Notes: generated by a model from the sequence alone, not told the origin. Counted from the stretch's first letter, positions 43,621-53,482 are shown. The stretch is DNA of 64,000 nt from Bacteroidia bacterium (GCA_030429205.1 JAUICZ010000001.1:1664806-1728805); one strand, 5' to 3'. A program made the numbers and translations.

Positions 43621-46600
43621 ATGGGAATCACTAAAGAGGGAGTTAAAGCATTAGGCGGTTTTCTGCTAAATGGTGGAATTAGCTGTACGCTTGCAGCCTG
43701 CACCGGAGGAGCAGCACCTTTGATAACAGGAGGTGGAGCGCTGGTTGCGGGACTAGTATCGAGTATGACATCCGGTTATGCCGGTGATCATACAAAAGTG
43801 CTGGCCAGCATGGGGCAAAAGAAACTGCTTACTTGGCTGCAGAAAGAGCATCCCGATAATCTTAATCATGACTTAGAGCGCTTGTTTAAAACATCAGCTG
43901 CAGCATCGCTGAAGTTTATGAAAACAATATTTATTGCCGAAATAAAAGATAGTGAGCGTATGGATTTGCTTTCTGCAAGAGAAAAGCGAAAGTTTACAAA
44001 GGCATTAGAAGGTTTTTTTGATCAGGGGCTGAAAGATCATGCTTTATTCGATGAAGATGATGATAAACTCATCAGTAAAGAAACAATTACAGACCCGCTG
44101 TATTATCTGAAGAAGATCGTATCCCGCATCTTCACAATGACAGACTATAGATTTGATGAAACTACACAAAAACAGTTGGTGGACTTTTATGCAGATAAGT
44201 TGCCCTACTGTTTTGATCTGGCATTTAAAGAAGCATTAAAAGTAGACGATAAAGGGTTTAAAGCATTTCAAATATGGATGCTGGAAGAAATGCGTGACAG
44301 TAATGTAGAGTTACTTAAAGGACAAAAGAAAATAGAGGCACTAATTAAAGAAGTACAAGATGGTCAATGGTTAATTACAAAAGAAAAACGAGATGAGCTG
44401 TTAGATGGAATAGCAGGTAAGGTGTACGACAAGCTTGAAGAGCATTTTGTAGACATAAAGCAACAGTTAAATGATTTGCTGATAGAAGTAGCGGAATTGA
44501 AAAGCTACGTCAAGGGTGTAGCGGGTAGGATGATAAACGTTGAAAAAGAATTAACTAAGTTAAGAGTTGAATTACGACGACGTATCGTACAAAATGAAAT
44601 AAGCCACAGGCTAACAGACTATATGCCTGCAATGCCTGCAGTATTTTATGGCAGGGGCGAAGAGCTAAAAGATTTAAGGAAAGAACTCATTGAAGGCAAT
44701 AATTTTTTACTGCTCGTAAACGGGCAAGGAGGTATAGGTAAAACGTCTTTGGCTGCAGCTTATTATCATAAATATCATAGAAAATATAAACATGCCGCAT
44801 GGGTGTTGAGCGAAGAAAGTATTGCAAATGCTATTCTCTTACTCGCACCGGCACTGGGGCTCGACTTTCCTGATGATATGATTACAGAAGACAGGGCTAA
44901 ACTTGTTTTTGCAACAATTACAGAATTAGAGGAACCCTGTTTGCTGGTTATTGATAATGCCAATGAAAGAAAGGATTTAATCAAGTATCAACAGCTGCTA
45001 AGAACCTGCAGCAATTTTCATTTACTGATTACCAGCAGATCTCGTAAAATACCCGGTGCTCTGGATTATCCTGTAGAGGCACTGTCTTTTGATGCTGCTC
45101 TAGCTGTGTTTAAAGAGCATTATAAAAATTACGACGAGCAGGAAGAAGACTTGTTTAAAGAGGTATGGGAAGCTGTAGGTAAAAATACATTGGTAATTGA
45201 GCTGTTGGCTAAAAATCTGGAAGTTATTAATGAACATGAGCAAACCTATACTTTACAAGACTTACTGAAAGATCTTCAGGAAAAAGGTGTGCTGGCTATT
45301 AAATCAGACAAAGTGTATGCCGCATACCAAGGTAAGGGTGAATTAAGGCATGAAAAACCCGAGGCCATTATTGCTGCTATGTATGATGTACGTAAGTTGT
45401 CTGCTGATGAAGTTGAATTACTATCTATTTTTTCTGTACTGCCATCAGAAAACATAAGCCATGGGGTTCTTAAGGTTATTACATATGGGAAAGATGAAAA
45501 GTGGTTGACAGGTGCATTAAATCCATTGTATGATAAAGGGTGGTTAACTGGTACAAAAGGGGAGAATAAAATGATGTTTTACAAAATCAGCCCTGTAATA
45601 CAAGATGTTTTTAAGGAGAAAAATAAACAGGATATAGTAGACATATTACAATATACTATTAGCGTATTTAATTTCTCATTAGCGTATCATCCTGACGTTA
45701 GGAGTTTGCGATACTTGAGCATAAGTCAAGCAAAGGTTATGATTCGATATGCTATTTCAATTATAGAGAATCTAGAAAATATTCAGAAAAGTAAAGATAC
45801 AAATTTAGCAACTTTGGCAGAGCGGGTAGGTAATTATTATGAGTTGACTGGTGATATTAGTTCTCAGAAGTACTATTATGAAAGGTTCCTAAGTATGGCT
45901 GAGGATGCTTCTGAGTATGATAAAAATAATATGGCTACGAAATCTGATTTAGGTGTATCATACTTGAAAATTGGAACGTGGTATAAAAATGTAGACGAAA
46001 ATGACCTTGCAGAAGAGTATCTTGTGAGGTATAAAGCTTTGAAAGAAGAAATCTATGATAGTGATAAAAATGATGCAAGGAGTAAAGCGAACCTAGCGGG
46101 TGCATATGGAAACTTAGCTGATTTTTATATAGGCAATGAAGATTTCGATAAAGCTGAAATTAATATCAAAAAGCTAATAGATTTATTTGAGCAGCTTCAT
46201 AATGAATATGATAACAACAATGATTATAAACACGGGTTATTAAAATCATATTCAAAATATTTTGAATTGCATTTAGGTCTGAATGATTTAATTAAAGCAA
46301 AAAAATGTATTGATAAAGCTATTGGATTATGTAAGGAAATATATTTTGAAGATAAGAGTAACGCTGCTTATAAACATAGTTATGCGATATCACATTTTAA
46401 ATTAGGACAATTACATAAGGAGTTAGAGGATTATCAACAAGCTGTTGAGTACTACACTGAGGTGGTTACTCTGCTAAGCGAATTAAATAAAGAATACGAT
46501 GGTAATGCAATTTATGCTTTTGAATTAGCATTGGCACACAGCCATTTGGGAAATGTATATTTGAATTTTGATGTAGAAAAAGGGAAAGAGTCTTTACATA

Positions 46601-46716
46601 TGGCTAGAGGTTTTTTTGAAGAATTAATTGAACTGGATCCTAATAATGCAGCATATAGACATAGTCTTAACCGTGTCAAAAAAGTCCTAAGCGAAATAAA
46701 TAAAACAGCCCCGTAA
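43621..46716 (+). CDS. STAND-type NTPase with hydrophobic Gly-rich N terminus and TPR-like C terminus
   Basis: 1031 residues. Residues about 9-60 are Gly/Ala-rich and hydrophobic (GGISCTLAACTGGAAPLITG), which could insert into or disrupt a membrane. Residues 60-345 are helical, partly coiled coil. Then an NB-ARC/AAA-like module: Walker A NGQGGIGKT (about 367-375), Walker B CLLVIDNANE (about 440-449), LLITSRSR sensor (about 468-475) and a winged-helix-like region (about 590-680). Residues about 740-1020 form TPR-like helical repeats (AEEYLVRYKALKEEIY, QAVEYYTEVVTLLSEL). The layout is effector-switch-sensor, as in NLR-like bacterial defence proteins. It is a single-gene unit with its own terminator. 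The defence role is inferred. Confidence 0.75.
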   Translation: MGITKEGVKALGGFLLNGGISCTLAACTGGAAPLITGGGALVAGLVSSMTSGYAGDHTKVLASMGQKKLLTWLQKEHPDNLNHDLERLFKTSAAASLKFMKTIFIAEIKDSERMDLLSAREKRKFTKALEGFFDQGLKDHALFDEDDDKLISKETITDPLYYLKKIVSRIFTMTDYRFDETTQKQLVDFYADKLPYCFDLAFKEALKVDDKGFKAFQIWMLEEMRDSNVELLKGQKKIEALIKEVQDGQWLITKEKRDELLDGIAGKVYDKLEEHFVDIKQQLNDLLIEVAELKSYVKGVAGRMINVEKELTKLRVELRRRIVQNEISHRLTDYMPAMPAVFYGRGEELKDLRKELIEGNNFLLLVNGQGGIGKTSLAAAYYHKYHRKYKHAAWVLSEESIANAILLLAPALGLDFPDDMITEDRAKLVFATITELEEPCLLVIDNANERKDLIKYQQLLRTCSNFHLLITSRSRKIPGALDYPVEALSFDAALAVFKEHYKNYDEQEEDLFKEVWEAVGKNTLVIELLAKNLEVINEHEQTYTLQDLLKDLQEKGVLAIKSDKVYAAYQGKGELRHEKPEAIIAAMYDVRKLSADEVELLSIFSVLPSENISHGVLKVITYGKDEKWLTGALNPLYDKGWLTGTKGENKMMFYKISPVIQDVFKEKNKQDIVDILQYTISVFNFSLAYHPDVRSLRYLSISQAKVMIRYAISIIENLENIQKSKDTNLATLAERVGNYYELTGDISSQKYYYERFLSMAEDASEYDKNNMATKSDLGVSYLKIGTWYKNVDENDLAEEYLVRYKALKEEIYDSDKNDARSKANLAGAYGNLADFYIGNEDFDKAEINIKKLIDLFEQLHNEYDNNNDYKHGLLKSYSKYFELHLGLNDLIKAKKCIDKAIGLCKEIYFEDKSNAAYKHSYAISHFKLGQLHKELEDYQQAVEYYTEVVTLLSELNKEYDGNAIYAFELALAHSHLGNVYLNFDVEKGKESLHMARGFFEELIELDPNNAAYRHSLNRVKKVLSEINKTAP

Positions 46717-46729
46717 TACGGGGCTGTTT
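46703..46729. terminator. Terminator overlapping the end of the STAND gene
   Basis: AAACAGCCCCGT (46703-46714) and ACGGGGCTGTTT (46718-46729) form a perfect 12-bp stem with a 3-nt loop. The left arm encodes the final Thr-Ala-Pro codons and the TAA (46714-46716) spans the stem-loop junction. It can also serve the convergent gene ending at 46750. Confidence 0.85.
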
Positions 46730-46749
46730 CGGGTATTGATCGATTGTTA

Positions 46750-47661
46750 TTATCTCACTACAAATTGGTCCATTACGTTCTCGATCTCTTTTTCCAGCTT
46801 TTTGTTACTCCAGTTTTCTGTTCTCCAGTTGTAAGCCAGTGTGTAGAAATGTTCGAACATCATTTGGTCTTCTACTTTGTTTTTCAAAACCAGTTGCGCG
46901 TCAGCAGAAATGTATTCTTCCCATTTGTTACGAACGATGCTCCAGAAGTCTTTGTTCTTTTCCCAGTGCCCTTTAGCGGCTGCACATTCGCTGTCAGCAA
47001 TTTTTGTGTATCTGTTGTATCCTTTCTCTTCTACCAGCAGGCTGTCGTGTCCGTTTTCGCGGATGATCTTTTCATTGTCCTGCTCGTGCAACCAGCCTTG
47101 GTCTGTTACCATTATCTTGTTGGTACGCTTCATCAGATTATAATCATCGCGGGTAGTATACTCTCTGCGTGGTAGGGGCGCATAGGCCGTGCTTTCCCAG
47201 TATGTTTTGTTATTGTTCTCTATCCACTTGCTATATCCCTGATATCGGGGCATATCATCTACCTGCCAGATGGTTTGTGTCCATGTGCCTTTTATTTTAT
47301 TGGGTGCTATATGCTCTTTCTCCCATTTGTTGTCTCCCTGATAGCTCAATAGCTCAGGTTGTTCATAAGTCCAGTCTTCTCTCCAGTGTTTAATAATGTG
47401 TTGCTCGCTGACGATGAGCATGTGTTGCAAGGATATTTTGTTGTCAGATTCCTCTACCGGAAAGATGAACTCTTTAGCATTTGCGATCTTCCCTTTATGA
47501 AATTGGTAAGCGCTGTCTGTTCTGAATGTTTCTGCGTACTCAAACTTTACGTCATAACATCCGCAAAGTTTTTTAATGTTCTGCACATCGCTTTTTGCCT
47601 GTGCGTTTAATAAAAATGGCATTAGTAATGCCATTGTAGCTAATGTGTAATTTTTTGCCAC
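46750..47661 (-). CDS. Exported Bacteroidota protein, possibly DUF6607-like
   Basis: 303 residues with a signal peptide (ending LLNAQA). A Cys-Gly-Cys occurs at the mature start (KKLCGCYDVKFEYAETF). The body is unusually rich in Trp, Tyr, Glu and Lys (HWREDWTYEQPELLSYQ, GTWTQTIWQVDDMPRYQG), consistent with a beta-sandwich or lipocalin-like fold. I tentatively recall the DUF6607 family, but cannot confirm it. Monocistronic; function unknown. Confidence 0.55.
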   Translation of the reverse strand: MAKNYTLATMALLMPFLLNAQAKSDVQNIKKLCGCYDVKFEYAETFRTDSAYQFHKGKIANAKEFIFPVEESDNKISLQHMLIVSEQHIIKHWREDWTYEQPELLSYQGDNKWEKEHIAPNKIKGTWTQTIWQVDDMPRYQGYSKWIENNNKTYWESTAYAPLPRREYTTRDDYNLMKRTNKIMVTDQGWLHEQDNEKIIRENGHDSLLVEEKGYNRYTKIADSECAAAKGHWEKNKDFWSIVRNKWEEYISADAQLVLKNKVEDQMMFEHFYTLAYNWRTENWSNKKLEKEIENVMDQFVVR

Positions 47662-47731
47662 GATCTTTTGCTTTTACAATGTGATGACAAAAAAAGACCA
47701 ATGTTTCAGAACATCTTTTCACAAAGGGGAA

Positions 47732-47758
47732 AAGCATTTCCATAATCAGGAAATGCTT
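47732..47758. other. Second hairpin in the 47662-47842 gap
   Basis: AAGCATTTCC (47732-47741) and GGAAATGCTT (47749-47758), a perfect 10-bp stem with a 7-nt loop. On the minus strand it is followed by TTCCCCTTT. It may back up the preceding terminator. Confidence 0.5.
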
Positions 47759-47784
47759 GATAATGTTAAGTTTATATAATAGTG

Positions 47785-47815
47785 TAAAACAAAAACAGCC
47801 CTGCAGAGCAGAGCC
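47785..47815 (-). terminator. Terminator of the small membrane-protein gene
   Basis: Read on the minus strand, GCTCTGC (47814-47808), TCT loop and GCAGGGC (47804-47798) pair with one mismatch. A T-rich run (TGTTTTTGTTTT) follows. It lies 28 nt after the stop of the 47843-48067 gene. Confidence 0.65.
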
Positions 47816-47842
47816 ATTCTCATAGACATAAGTAATATCTTT

Positions 47843-48067
47843 TTAGCTTTTACGCTTGTTGTTGTCGATGTATTGCGGTGCGATCTTTTTTGTCAGCTTA
47901 GCCATTTGTACGATTTGCGCCATAATAGCTACAGCACCAAGAATGCAAATTGCCAATCCGTAATTACCCATCAGCGCTCCGTTTTTAAAAGCAACAGCAA
48001 TGGCAATGATTGTAATTGCGGTAGGTATCGCTTTTAAAATGAACATTAGTTCTTTGTTGTTCTTCAT
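47843..48067 (-). CDS. Small two-span membrane protein
   Basis: 74 residues from Met at 48067 (MKNNKELMFILKAIPT); an upstream in-frame Met at 48121 would add 18 unconvincing residues. Two hydrophobic spans (AIPTAITIIAIAVAF and GLAICILGAVAIMAQIV) are separated by a short Gly/Asn turn, with a Lys/Arg-rich tail. No family recognised. A hairpin terminator follows. Confidence 0.55.
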   Translation of the reverse strand: MKNNKELMFILKAIPTAITIIAIAVAFKNGALMGNYGLAICILGAVAIMAQIVQMAKLTKKIAPQYIDNNKRKS

Positions 48068-48234
48068 TCTCTGTAATTTATAGTTGTTACCGATGTATAC
48101 AAATATACGGTATAAACACATTCAAAGCGCAAACTTCAAAATCTTGTCATAGTTTAGTAAGAACTGCGCTACCTGTTGGCCAAAATCAACCCAAAAACCA
48201 ACTGTCCGGTGCTTATAACTGTCTGTTTGCGCGT

Positions 48235-49515
48235 ATGCGAGTGATCATTTTATTTGTCTTTCTAATATACGCTACGGGTGCATCTGCACAGGTGGGTAAA
48301 AAGCTCAATGTCTTATTTATAGGTAATAGCTACACCTACGTTAACAATATGCCCAAGATAGTGGAGGATATGGCAGCCACTACAGGCGATACCTTGCAGT
48401 GGGATATGGAAGCTCCCGGTGGTTTCTCTTTTTTAGGTCATTGGGTAGTTAATCCACCTGCTACTAAAGACAAAATAAAAAAAGGTGGTTGGGATTATGT
48501 GGTGTTGCAAGACAGGAGTGTCAATCCCTGTATTCCTGAAAAAGATGTGAAGACGGTAATGTATAAGTATGCACATAGGTTCGACAGTTTGATCAACACA
48601 ACAAGCCCGTGTGTAGAAACAGTGTTTTATATGACTTGGGGTAGGAAAGAAGGTGATAGCTTTTTGTGCGACCACTATACTACTAACTTTAACTGGACGA
48701 ACTTTTGCACTTACCAATCTATGGATAGCACTATTAGAGCGAGGTATATGAAAGTTGCAGATAGTGATGATGCTGTAATATCTCCCGCAGGGGCAGTATG
48801 GAGGTACATAAGAGCGCATAACCCCAATATAGAACTGTACGATCCGGATGAGAGCCACCCATCGGCAGCAGGTTCATATGCTGTGGCATGTAGTTTCTAT
48901 ACAGCGTTGTTCAAAAAAGATCCTACAAACATCGGCTACGACTTTTCTTTAAGCAGCGCAGATGCTGCAGCCATCAGGCAGGCGGCCAAAAAGGTGGTGT
49001 ATGATAGTATGCTGTATTGGCATATAGGGCAGTATAAAACAACGTCGCTTTTCAAGTACAGTATCAATGCTAAAACGGTGACCTTTACTTCCGCCGCATT
49101 TAATGCAGATAAATTAGAGTGGCATTTTGGCGATGGACAAACCGATACAACGGGAACAATAGCACATACCTATAGCCAGTTTGGTGCCTATACCGCAATG
49201 CTGATTGCTACTGATACTACCAGTGGTTGCAGCGATACTACATATGCTCAGATCAATCTGTTTCCCGCAGGGGTGAGTAGTTTTGAAGATAGAGGACTGA
49301 AAATATATCCCAACCCCGGCAATGGTTTGTTTACTGTACAGCTGGCAGACGAGCCGCAAAAAGTAAAAGTGCTGAACATATACGGGCAGGCAGTACACAC
49401 TGCTATAGCGCAAGGGCTGTATCATTTAGATCTTCGTAAATATCCCAAAGGAGTATATACGCTAAGTGTATTAACAGAAGTGGACGTCAGTAGCTCCAGG
49501 TTGGTGATAGAATAG
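48235..49515 (+). CDS. Secreted SGNH hydrolase with PKD domain and T9SS sorting signal
   Basis: 426 residues. A signal peptide (ending GASAQ) precedes an SGNH/GDSL-type esterase domain with nucleophile Ser32 in FIGNSYTYV and the block-V pair in DESHPSAAGSY. A PKD-like domain follows at about 280-345 (WHFGDGQTDTTGTIAHTYSQ). The last about 75 residues are a T9SS type A sorting domain (LKIYPNPGNGLFTVQL, LRKYPKGVYTLSVL). Likely a cell-surface carbohydrate esterase; the substrate is unknown. Confidence 0.85.
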   Translation: MRVIILFVFLIYATGASAQVGKKLNVLFIGNSYTYVNNMPKIVEDMAATTGDTLQWDMEAPGGFSFLGHWVVNPPATKDKIKKGGWDYVVLQDRSVNPCIPEKDVKTVMYKYAHRFDSLINTTSPCVETVFYMTWGRKEGDSFLCDHYTTNFNWTNFCTYQSMDSTIRARYMKVADSDDAVISPAGAVWRYIRAHNPNIELYDPDESHPSAAGSYAVACSFYTALFKKDPTNIGYDFSLSSADAAAIRQAAKKVVYDSMLYWHIGQYKTTSLFKYSINAKTVTFTSAAFNADKLEWHFGDGQTDTTGTIAHTYSQFGAYTAMLIATDTTSGCSDTTYAQINLFPAGVSSFEDRGLKIYPNPGNGLFTVQLADEPQKVKVLNIYGQAVHTAIAQGLYHLDLRKYPKGVYTLSVLTEVDVSSSRLVIE

Positions 49516-49524
49516 TTGTTCTTT

Positions 49525-50157
49525 TTACTTTGCTATCCATATTGTTTTATCTATTCGGGTGCCGTAGTTGATTGTCCCTCCTGAATTTTGGTCTTGATTT
49601 TCTACAGCATGTTCATATCTCGATTCAATCCTTAATGTGGCAGGACCTTCAGGTATATTTTTCATGTGTTCAGGAACGTAGGTTACACTATCACTCAAAA
49701 AGCCTGTGCTGCTTTCTCCACCATTGTGAATCAGATTTATAGTAAGGTAGTCAGAGTGCTTATAACGATCTTTTAATTTAACTACTGATTTTTCTGATTT
49801 ATAAAATGTATCCGGATATGAAATTTCGAAATCAAGCAGGTCAGATAAGCTAAAGCTATTATGAAATTCTGTTTTCTTTTTAGAGAGTACAAAACTACCA
49901 TTAATCTTACCCTTACCCTCCCATGTGTAAAAATATTTATCTTGGTAATCGCTTGTTTTGTCATTTAAGGTTACAGACTCTCCGTTTGTCAAGCCAGGTA
50001 GATTGTTTGTGCCTTTTTGGAAAAAAGCAGCAGTAGCTATATAGCTATTATCCGACTGATTATAGGTAATTCTATACTGTTGGAAATAAGCTGTCTTGTC
50101 TTTTTTGCAGGAAATGATAGAGATAAAAAACAAACAGTAAACAAGTAGTCTTTTCAT
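49525..50157 (-). CDS. Lipoprotein of unknown function
   Basis: 210 residues; lipobox IISC puts the lipidated Cys at residue 17, followed by Lys-Lys-Asp. The mature part is polar and beta-rich, with no recognised domain. The stop is 9 nt from that of the convergent SGNH hydrolase gene. Divergent from the amidohydrolase gene at 50219. Confidence 0.6.
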   Translation of the reverse strand: MKRLLVYCLFFISIISCKKDKTAYFQQYRITYNQSDNSYIATAAFFQKGTNNLPGLTNGESVTLNDKTSDYQDKYFYTWEGKGKINGSFVLSKKKTEFHNSFSLSDLLDFEISYPDTFYKSEKSVVKLKDRYKHSDYLTINLIHNGGESSTGFLSDSVTYVPEHMKNIPEGPATLRIESRYEHAVENQDQNSGGTINYGTRIDKTIWIAK

Positions 50158-50218
50158 TTTATAGGTATTGATATCCTGTAAAAATACCTTTTTCTATCTT
50201 TAGTTAAAATTCTCTGGT

Positions 50219-53200
50219 ATGAACTTTAGATGGATACTGGCGGCATTGTTGTTGCCTGCTACATTATTTGCAAAAGGTAAAAAAGGATGGGATGTAGAAA
50301 ACCCGGGTAGCCCGCAGAAAGAAGTGAGCTTTACGGTAGATGAAGGTACATGGATGAACCTGGACGTATCGCCCGATGGCAAGCAAATCGTTTTCGACTT
50401 GTTGGGGGATATATATATAATGCCCATCAGTGGTGGTAAAGCAAAAGTATTGAGGCAGGGAAAGGCAATGGAAGTACAACCGCGTTTTAGTCCTGATGGT
50501 AAAAAAATATCTTTTACTTCTGATGCCGGCGGTGGTGACAATGTATGGGTGATGGATGTGGATGGTAAAAATGCCAGGCAGATCACTAAAGAAAGTTTCA
50601 GGTTATTGAACAATGGTGTTTGGACACCCGATGGCATGTACATCATCGCACGTAAACATTTTACTTCTACGCGCTCTTTGGGTGCCGGCGAAATGTGGAT
50701 GTATCATATAAGAGGTGGCAAAGGTTTGCAACTCACCAAAAGAAAGAACGATCAGCAGGATGTGAACGAACCTTGCGTATCGCCCGACGGGCGCTATGTG
50801 TACTTCAGTGAGGATATGTACCCCGGTGGGCATTTTCAATATAATAAAGACCCTAATAGCCAGATATTCGTCATAAAAAGGTTCGACAGAGAAGAAGGTA
50901 AAGTAGAGAAGGTGACAGGTGGCCCCGGTGGTGCGGTACGCCCGCAAATATCGCACAATGGTAAGCTATTGGCATTTGTAAAAAGAGTGCGTACTAAGAG
51001 TGTATTGTTTTTAAGAAATATAGAAACAGGAGAAGAATGGCCGATATACGATGAGTTATCTAAAGACCAGCAAGAAGCGTGGACGACCTTTGGTATCTAT
51101 CCGGGCTTTTCATGGATGCCCGACGATCAGCACATTGTAATATGGGCAGGTGGTAAAATAAAACGTATAGATGTAAATGCTATCAACAGTGCAAAAGAGA
51201 TACCGTTTACATGCGATGTAAAAACAAAAATATCAGAGGTGGTAAGATTTGGTGTAGATGTAGCACCATCTAAATTTACTGCACATGTAATAAGTGGCGC
51301 GGTAACTGCACCTGACGGTAAATGGATGGTGTTTAGCGCGGTAGGGCATTTATATAAAATGAAATTACCCAATGGTAAGCCCACCCGTATTACAGACGCA
51401 GCAGCGTTGGAGTATGATCCGTCTTTCGCACCCGACGGGCAAAACATTGTATATGTTACCTGGAGCGATGCGGCAACAGGTAGTATCAGCAGGGTGAACA
51501 TAGCGGGGGGTACTCCGGAACAACTAACAAAAGAAAAAGGTATCTATCGTACACCATCATACTCGCCCGATGGTAAGTACATCGTTTACGAAAGAGAACA
51601 CAGTAGTAATACATTAGGCCCTGCATACACTGCTAAGCCGGGTATATATATGATGCCTGCAAATGGTGGCGAAGCAAAGTTTGTAACCAACCATGGCAGC
51701 GAACCCAAATTCAGTAAAAACGGTGAACGTATTTACTACCAAACAGGTGGTGGATTAAAGAAGGCTTACAAATGGTGTAAAACAGATGGAGAAGATGAGC
51801 GTACATTATTTACAACTACGTATGCAAAGCAATTCACTGTTTCTCCGGACGAGCAATGGATAGCCTATAGCGATCTGCATCAGGTATATGTTGCCGCCTT
51901 CCCGCATACAGGTAAGCCTATTACAATAGGTAGCGATTCGTCTGCTTTTCCTGTGCGCAGAGTATCGGCAGATGCAGGTTATAATTTACATTGGAGCAAA
52001 GACAGTAAAGAGCTACACTACACATTGGGTACAGAGTACTACACAGTATCGCTTGATAAGTTATTTGAGTTTGTAGGCGGCAAGCCCGATTCTACATTCG
52101 CGATACCAACCAAAGGTGCAACGATCAAATTGGAGATGAAGGCAGACAAACCGAAAGGAGCCATTGCCTTTACCAACGCACGCATTATTACTATGGACGA
52201 TGCAGGGGTGATAGAAGACGGAACGATCATAATAGAAGAGAACAGGATAACCGCTGTAGGTAAAGTAGAAGATGTGGTGATACCCAGAACGGCAAACGTC
52301 ATCAATTGTAAAGGCAAAACTATTATGCCGGGCTTTATCGATGCACACGCGCATGCAGGGCATTTTTACAGTGGTATTGTTCCAGAGAAACACTGGCCGT
52401 ACTATGCCAACCTGGCTTATGGTGTTACTACTATGCACGATCCCTCTGCTAACAGTGAGTTTGTTTTTGCACTTAGCGAAATGCAAAAAGCAGGGTTAAC
52501 GGTTGGTCCGCGTGTATTCTCTACCGGTACTATACTATATGGTGCAGATGGTGATTTTAAAGCGGTCATCAATAGTTTGGCAGATGCTAAAAGTGCCATC
52601 AGCCGTACTGCAGCATTTGGCGCAAACAGTGTGAAGAGCTATAACCAGCCGCGCCGTAACCAAAGGCAAATGGTGATAGAGGCAGCGCGTGAGTTGAAGA
52701 TAAATGTAGTGCCTGAGGGTGGCTCATTCTTTTACCACAACCTGAGCATGATAATAGATGGGCACACTACTATAGAACATAACATACCTGTTGCACCGCT
52801 ATATAAAGATGTGGTGAACCTTTGGAAACGTTCGGGCACAGCAAACACACCAACGCTGGTAGTGTCTTATGGTAGTTTGGGTGGAGAGTATTACTGGTAT
52901 CAGCACACTAATGTTTGGGAGAAAGAAAGACTATTGCGCTTTACACCACGCCCTGTGGTAGATACGCGCAGCAGGCACCGTACTATGGCACCTGAAGAAG
53001 AATATGAGAACGGGCATATACTGGTGTCTAAAAGCTTGAAGAAATTAACGGATGCAGGTGTGTTGGTGAATATGGGCGCGCACGGACAGTTGCAGGGGCT
53101 AGGTGCTCACTGGGAGATATGGATGATGGCGCAAGGTGGTATGACACCGATGCAGGCATTGCAAACAGCTACCATCAACCCCGCAAAAAGTTTGGGTTAC

Positions 53201-53449
53201 GATGCATACATTGGCAGTTTGACAGAAGGCAAACTTGCAGACCTGCTGATACTGGATAAAAATCCGCTGGACGATATTTATAATACAGAAAGCATACGCT
53301 ATACTATGGTGAACGGTAGACTGTATGATGCAGAGACCATGGATGAGATTGGTAACTACAACAAACCTGCGCAACCATTCTACTGGAAGCAGGGCAAGAA
53401 TGCAGGCTCCTTCCCTTGGTACGAAGCGGAAGGGCATTTGGAGGATTAA
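50219..53449 (+). CDS. Exported PD40 (TolB-like) propeller fused to amidohydrolase
   Basis: 1076 residues with an N-terminal signal. Residues about 40-620 contain TolB-like PD40 repeats (FSPDGKKISFTSDAGG, VSPDGRYVYFSED, FAPDGQNIVYVTW, YSPDGKYIVYERE). Residues about 640-1060 form a metal-dependent amidohydrolase: FIDAHAHAGH supplies His710 and His712, GHTTIEHNIP His849/His854, and the end has GSLTEGKLADLLILD. The propeller may gate access to the active site, as in tricorn-like and DPP-like enzymes. Likely a periplasmic hydrolase of a cyclic amide or dipeptide; substrate unknown. Confidence 0.88.
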   Translation: MNFRWILAALLLPATLFAKGKKGWDVENPGSPQKEVSFTVDEGTWMNLDVSPDGKQIVFDLLGDIYIMPISGGKAKVLRQGKAMEVQPRFSPDGKKISFTSDAGGGDNVWVMDVDGKNARQITKESFRLLNNGVWTPDGMYIIARKHFTSTRSLGAGEMWMYHIRGGKGLQLTKRKNDQQDVNEPCVSPDGRYVYFSEDMYPGGHFQYNKDPNSQIFVIKRFDREEGKVEKVTGGPGGAVRPQISHNGKLLAFVKRVRTKSVLFLRNIETGEEWPIYDELSKDQQEAWTTFGIYPGFSWMPDDQHIVIWAGGKIKRIDVNAINSAKEIPFTCDVKTKISEVVRFGVDVAPSKFTAHVISGAVTAPDGKWMVFSAVGHLYKMKLPNGKPTRITDAAALEYDPSFAPDGQNIVYVTWSDAATGSISRVNIAGGTPEQLTKEKGIYRTPSYSPDGKYIVYEREHSSNTLGPAYTAKPGIYMMPANGGEAKFVTNHGSEPKFSKNGERIYYQTGGGLKKAYKWCKTDGEDERTLFTTTYAKQFTVSPDEQWIAYSDLHQVYVAAFPHTGKPITIGSDSSAFPVRRVSADAGYNLHWSKDSKELHYTLGTEYYTVSLDKLFEFVGGKPDSTFAIPTKGATIKLEMKADKPKGAIAFTNARIITMDDAGVIEDGTIIIEENRITAVGKVEDVVIPRTANVINCKGKTIMPGFIDAHAHAGHFYSGIVPEKHWPYYANLAYGVTTMHDPSANSEFVFALSEMQKAGLTVGPRVFSTGTILYGADGDFKAVINSLADAKSAISRTAAFGANSVKSYNQPRRNQRQMVIEAARELKINVVPEGGSFFYHNLSMIIDGHTTIEHNIPVAPLYKDVVNLWKRSGTANTPTLVVSYGSLGGEYYWYQHTNVWEKERLLRFTPRPVVDTRSRHRTMAPEEEYENGHILVSKSLKKLTDAGVLVNMGAHGQLQGLGAHWEIWMMAQGGMTPMQALQTATINPAKSLGYDAYIGSLTEGKLADLLILDKNPLDDIYNTESIRYTMVNGRLYDAETMDEIGNYNKPAQPFYWKQGKNAGSFPWYEAEGHLED

Positions 53450-53482
53450 TGCATTTTACTCTACTAAATAACTAAGTATACC

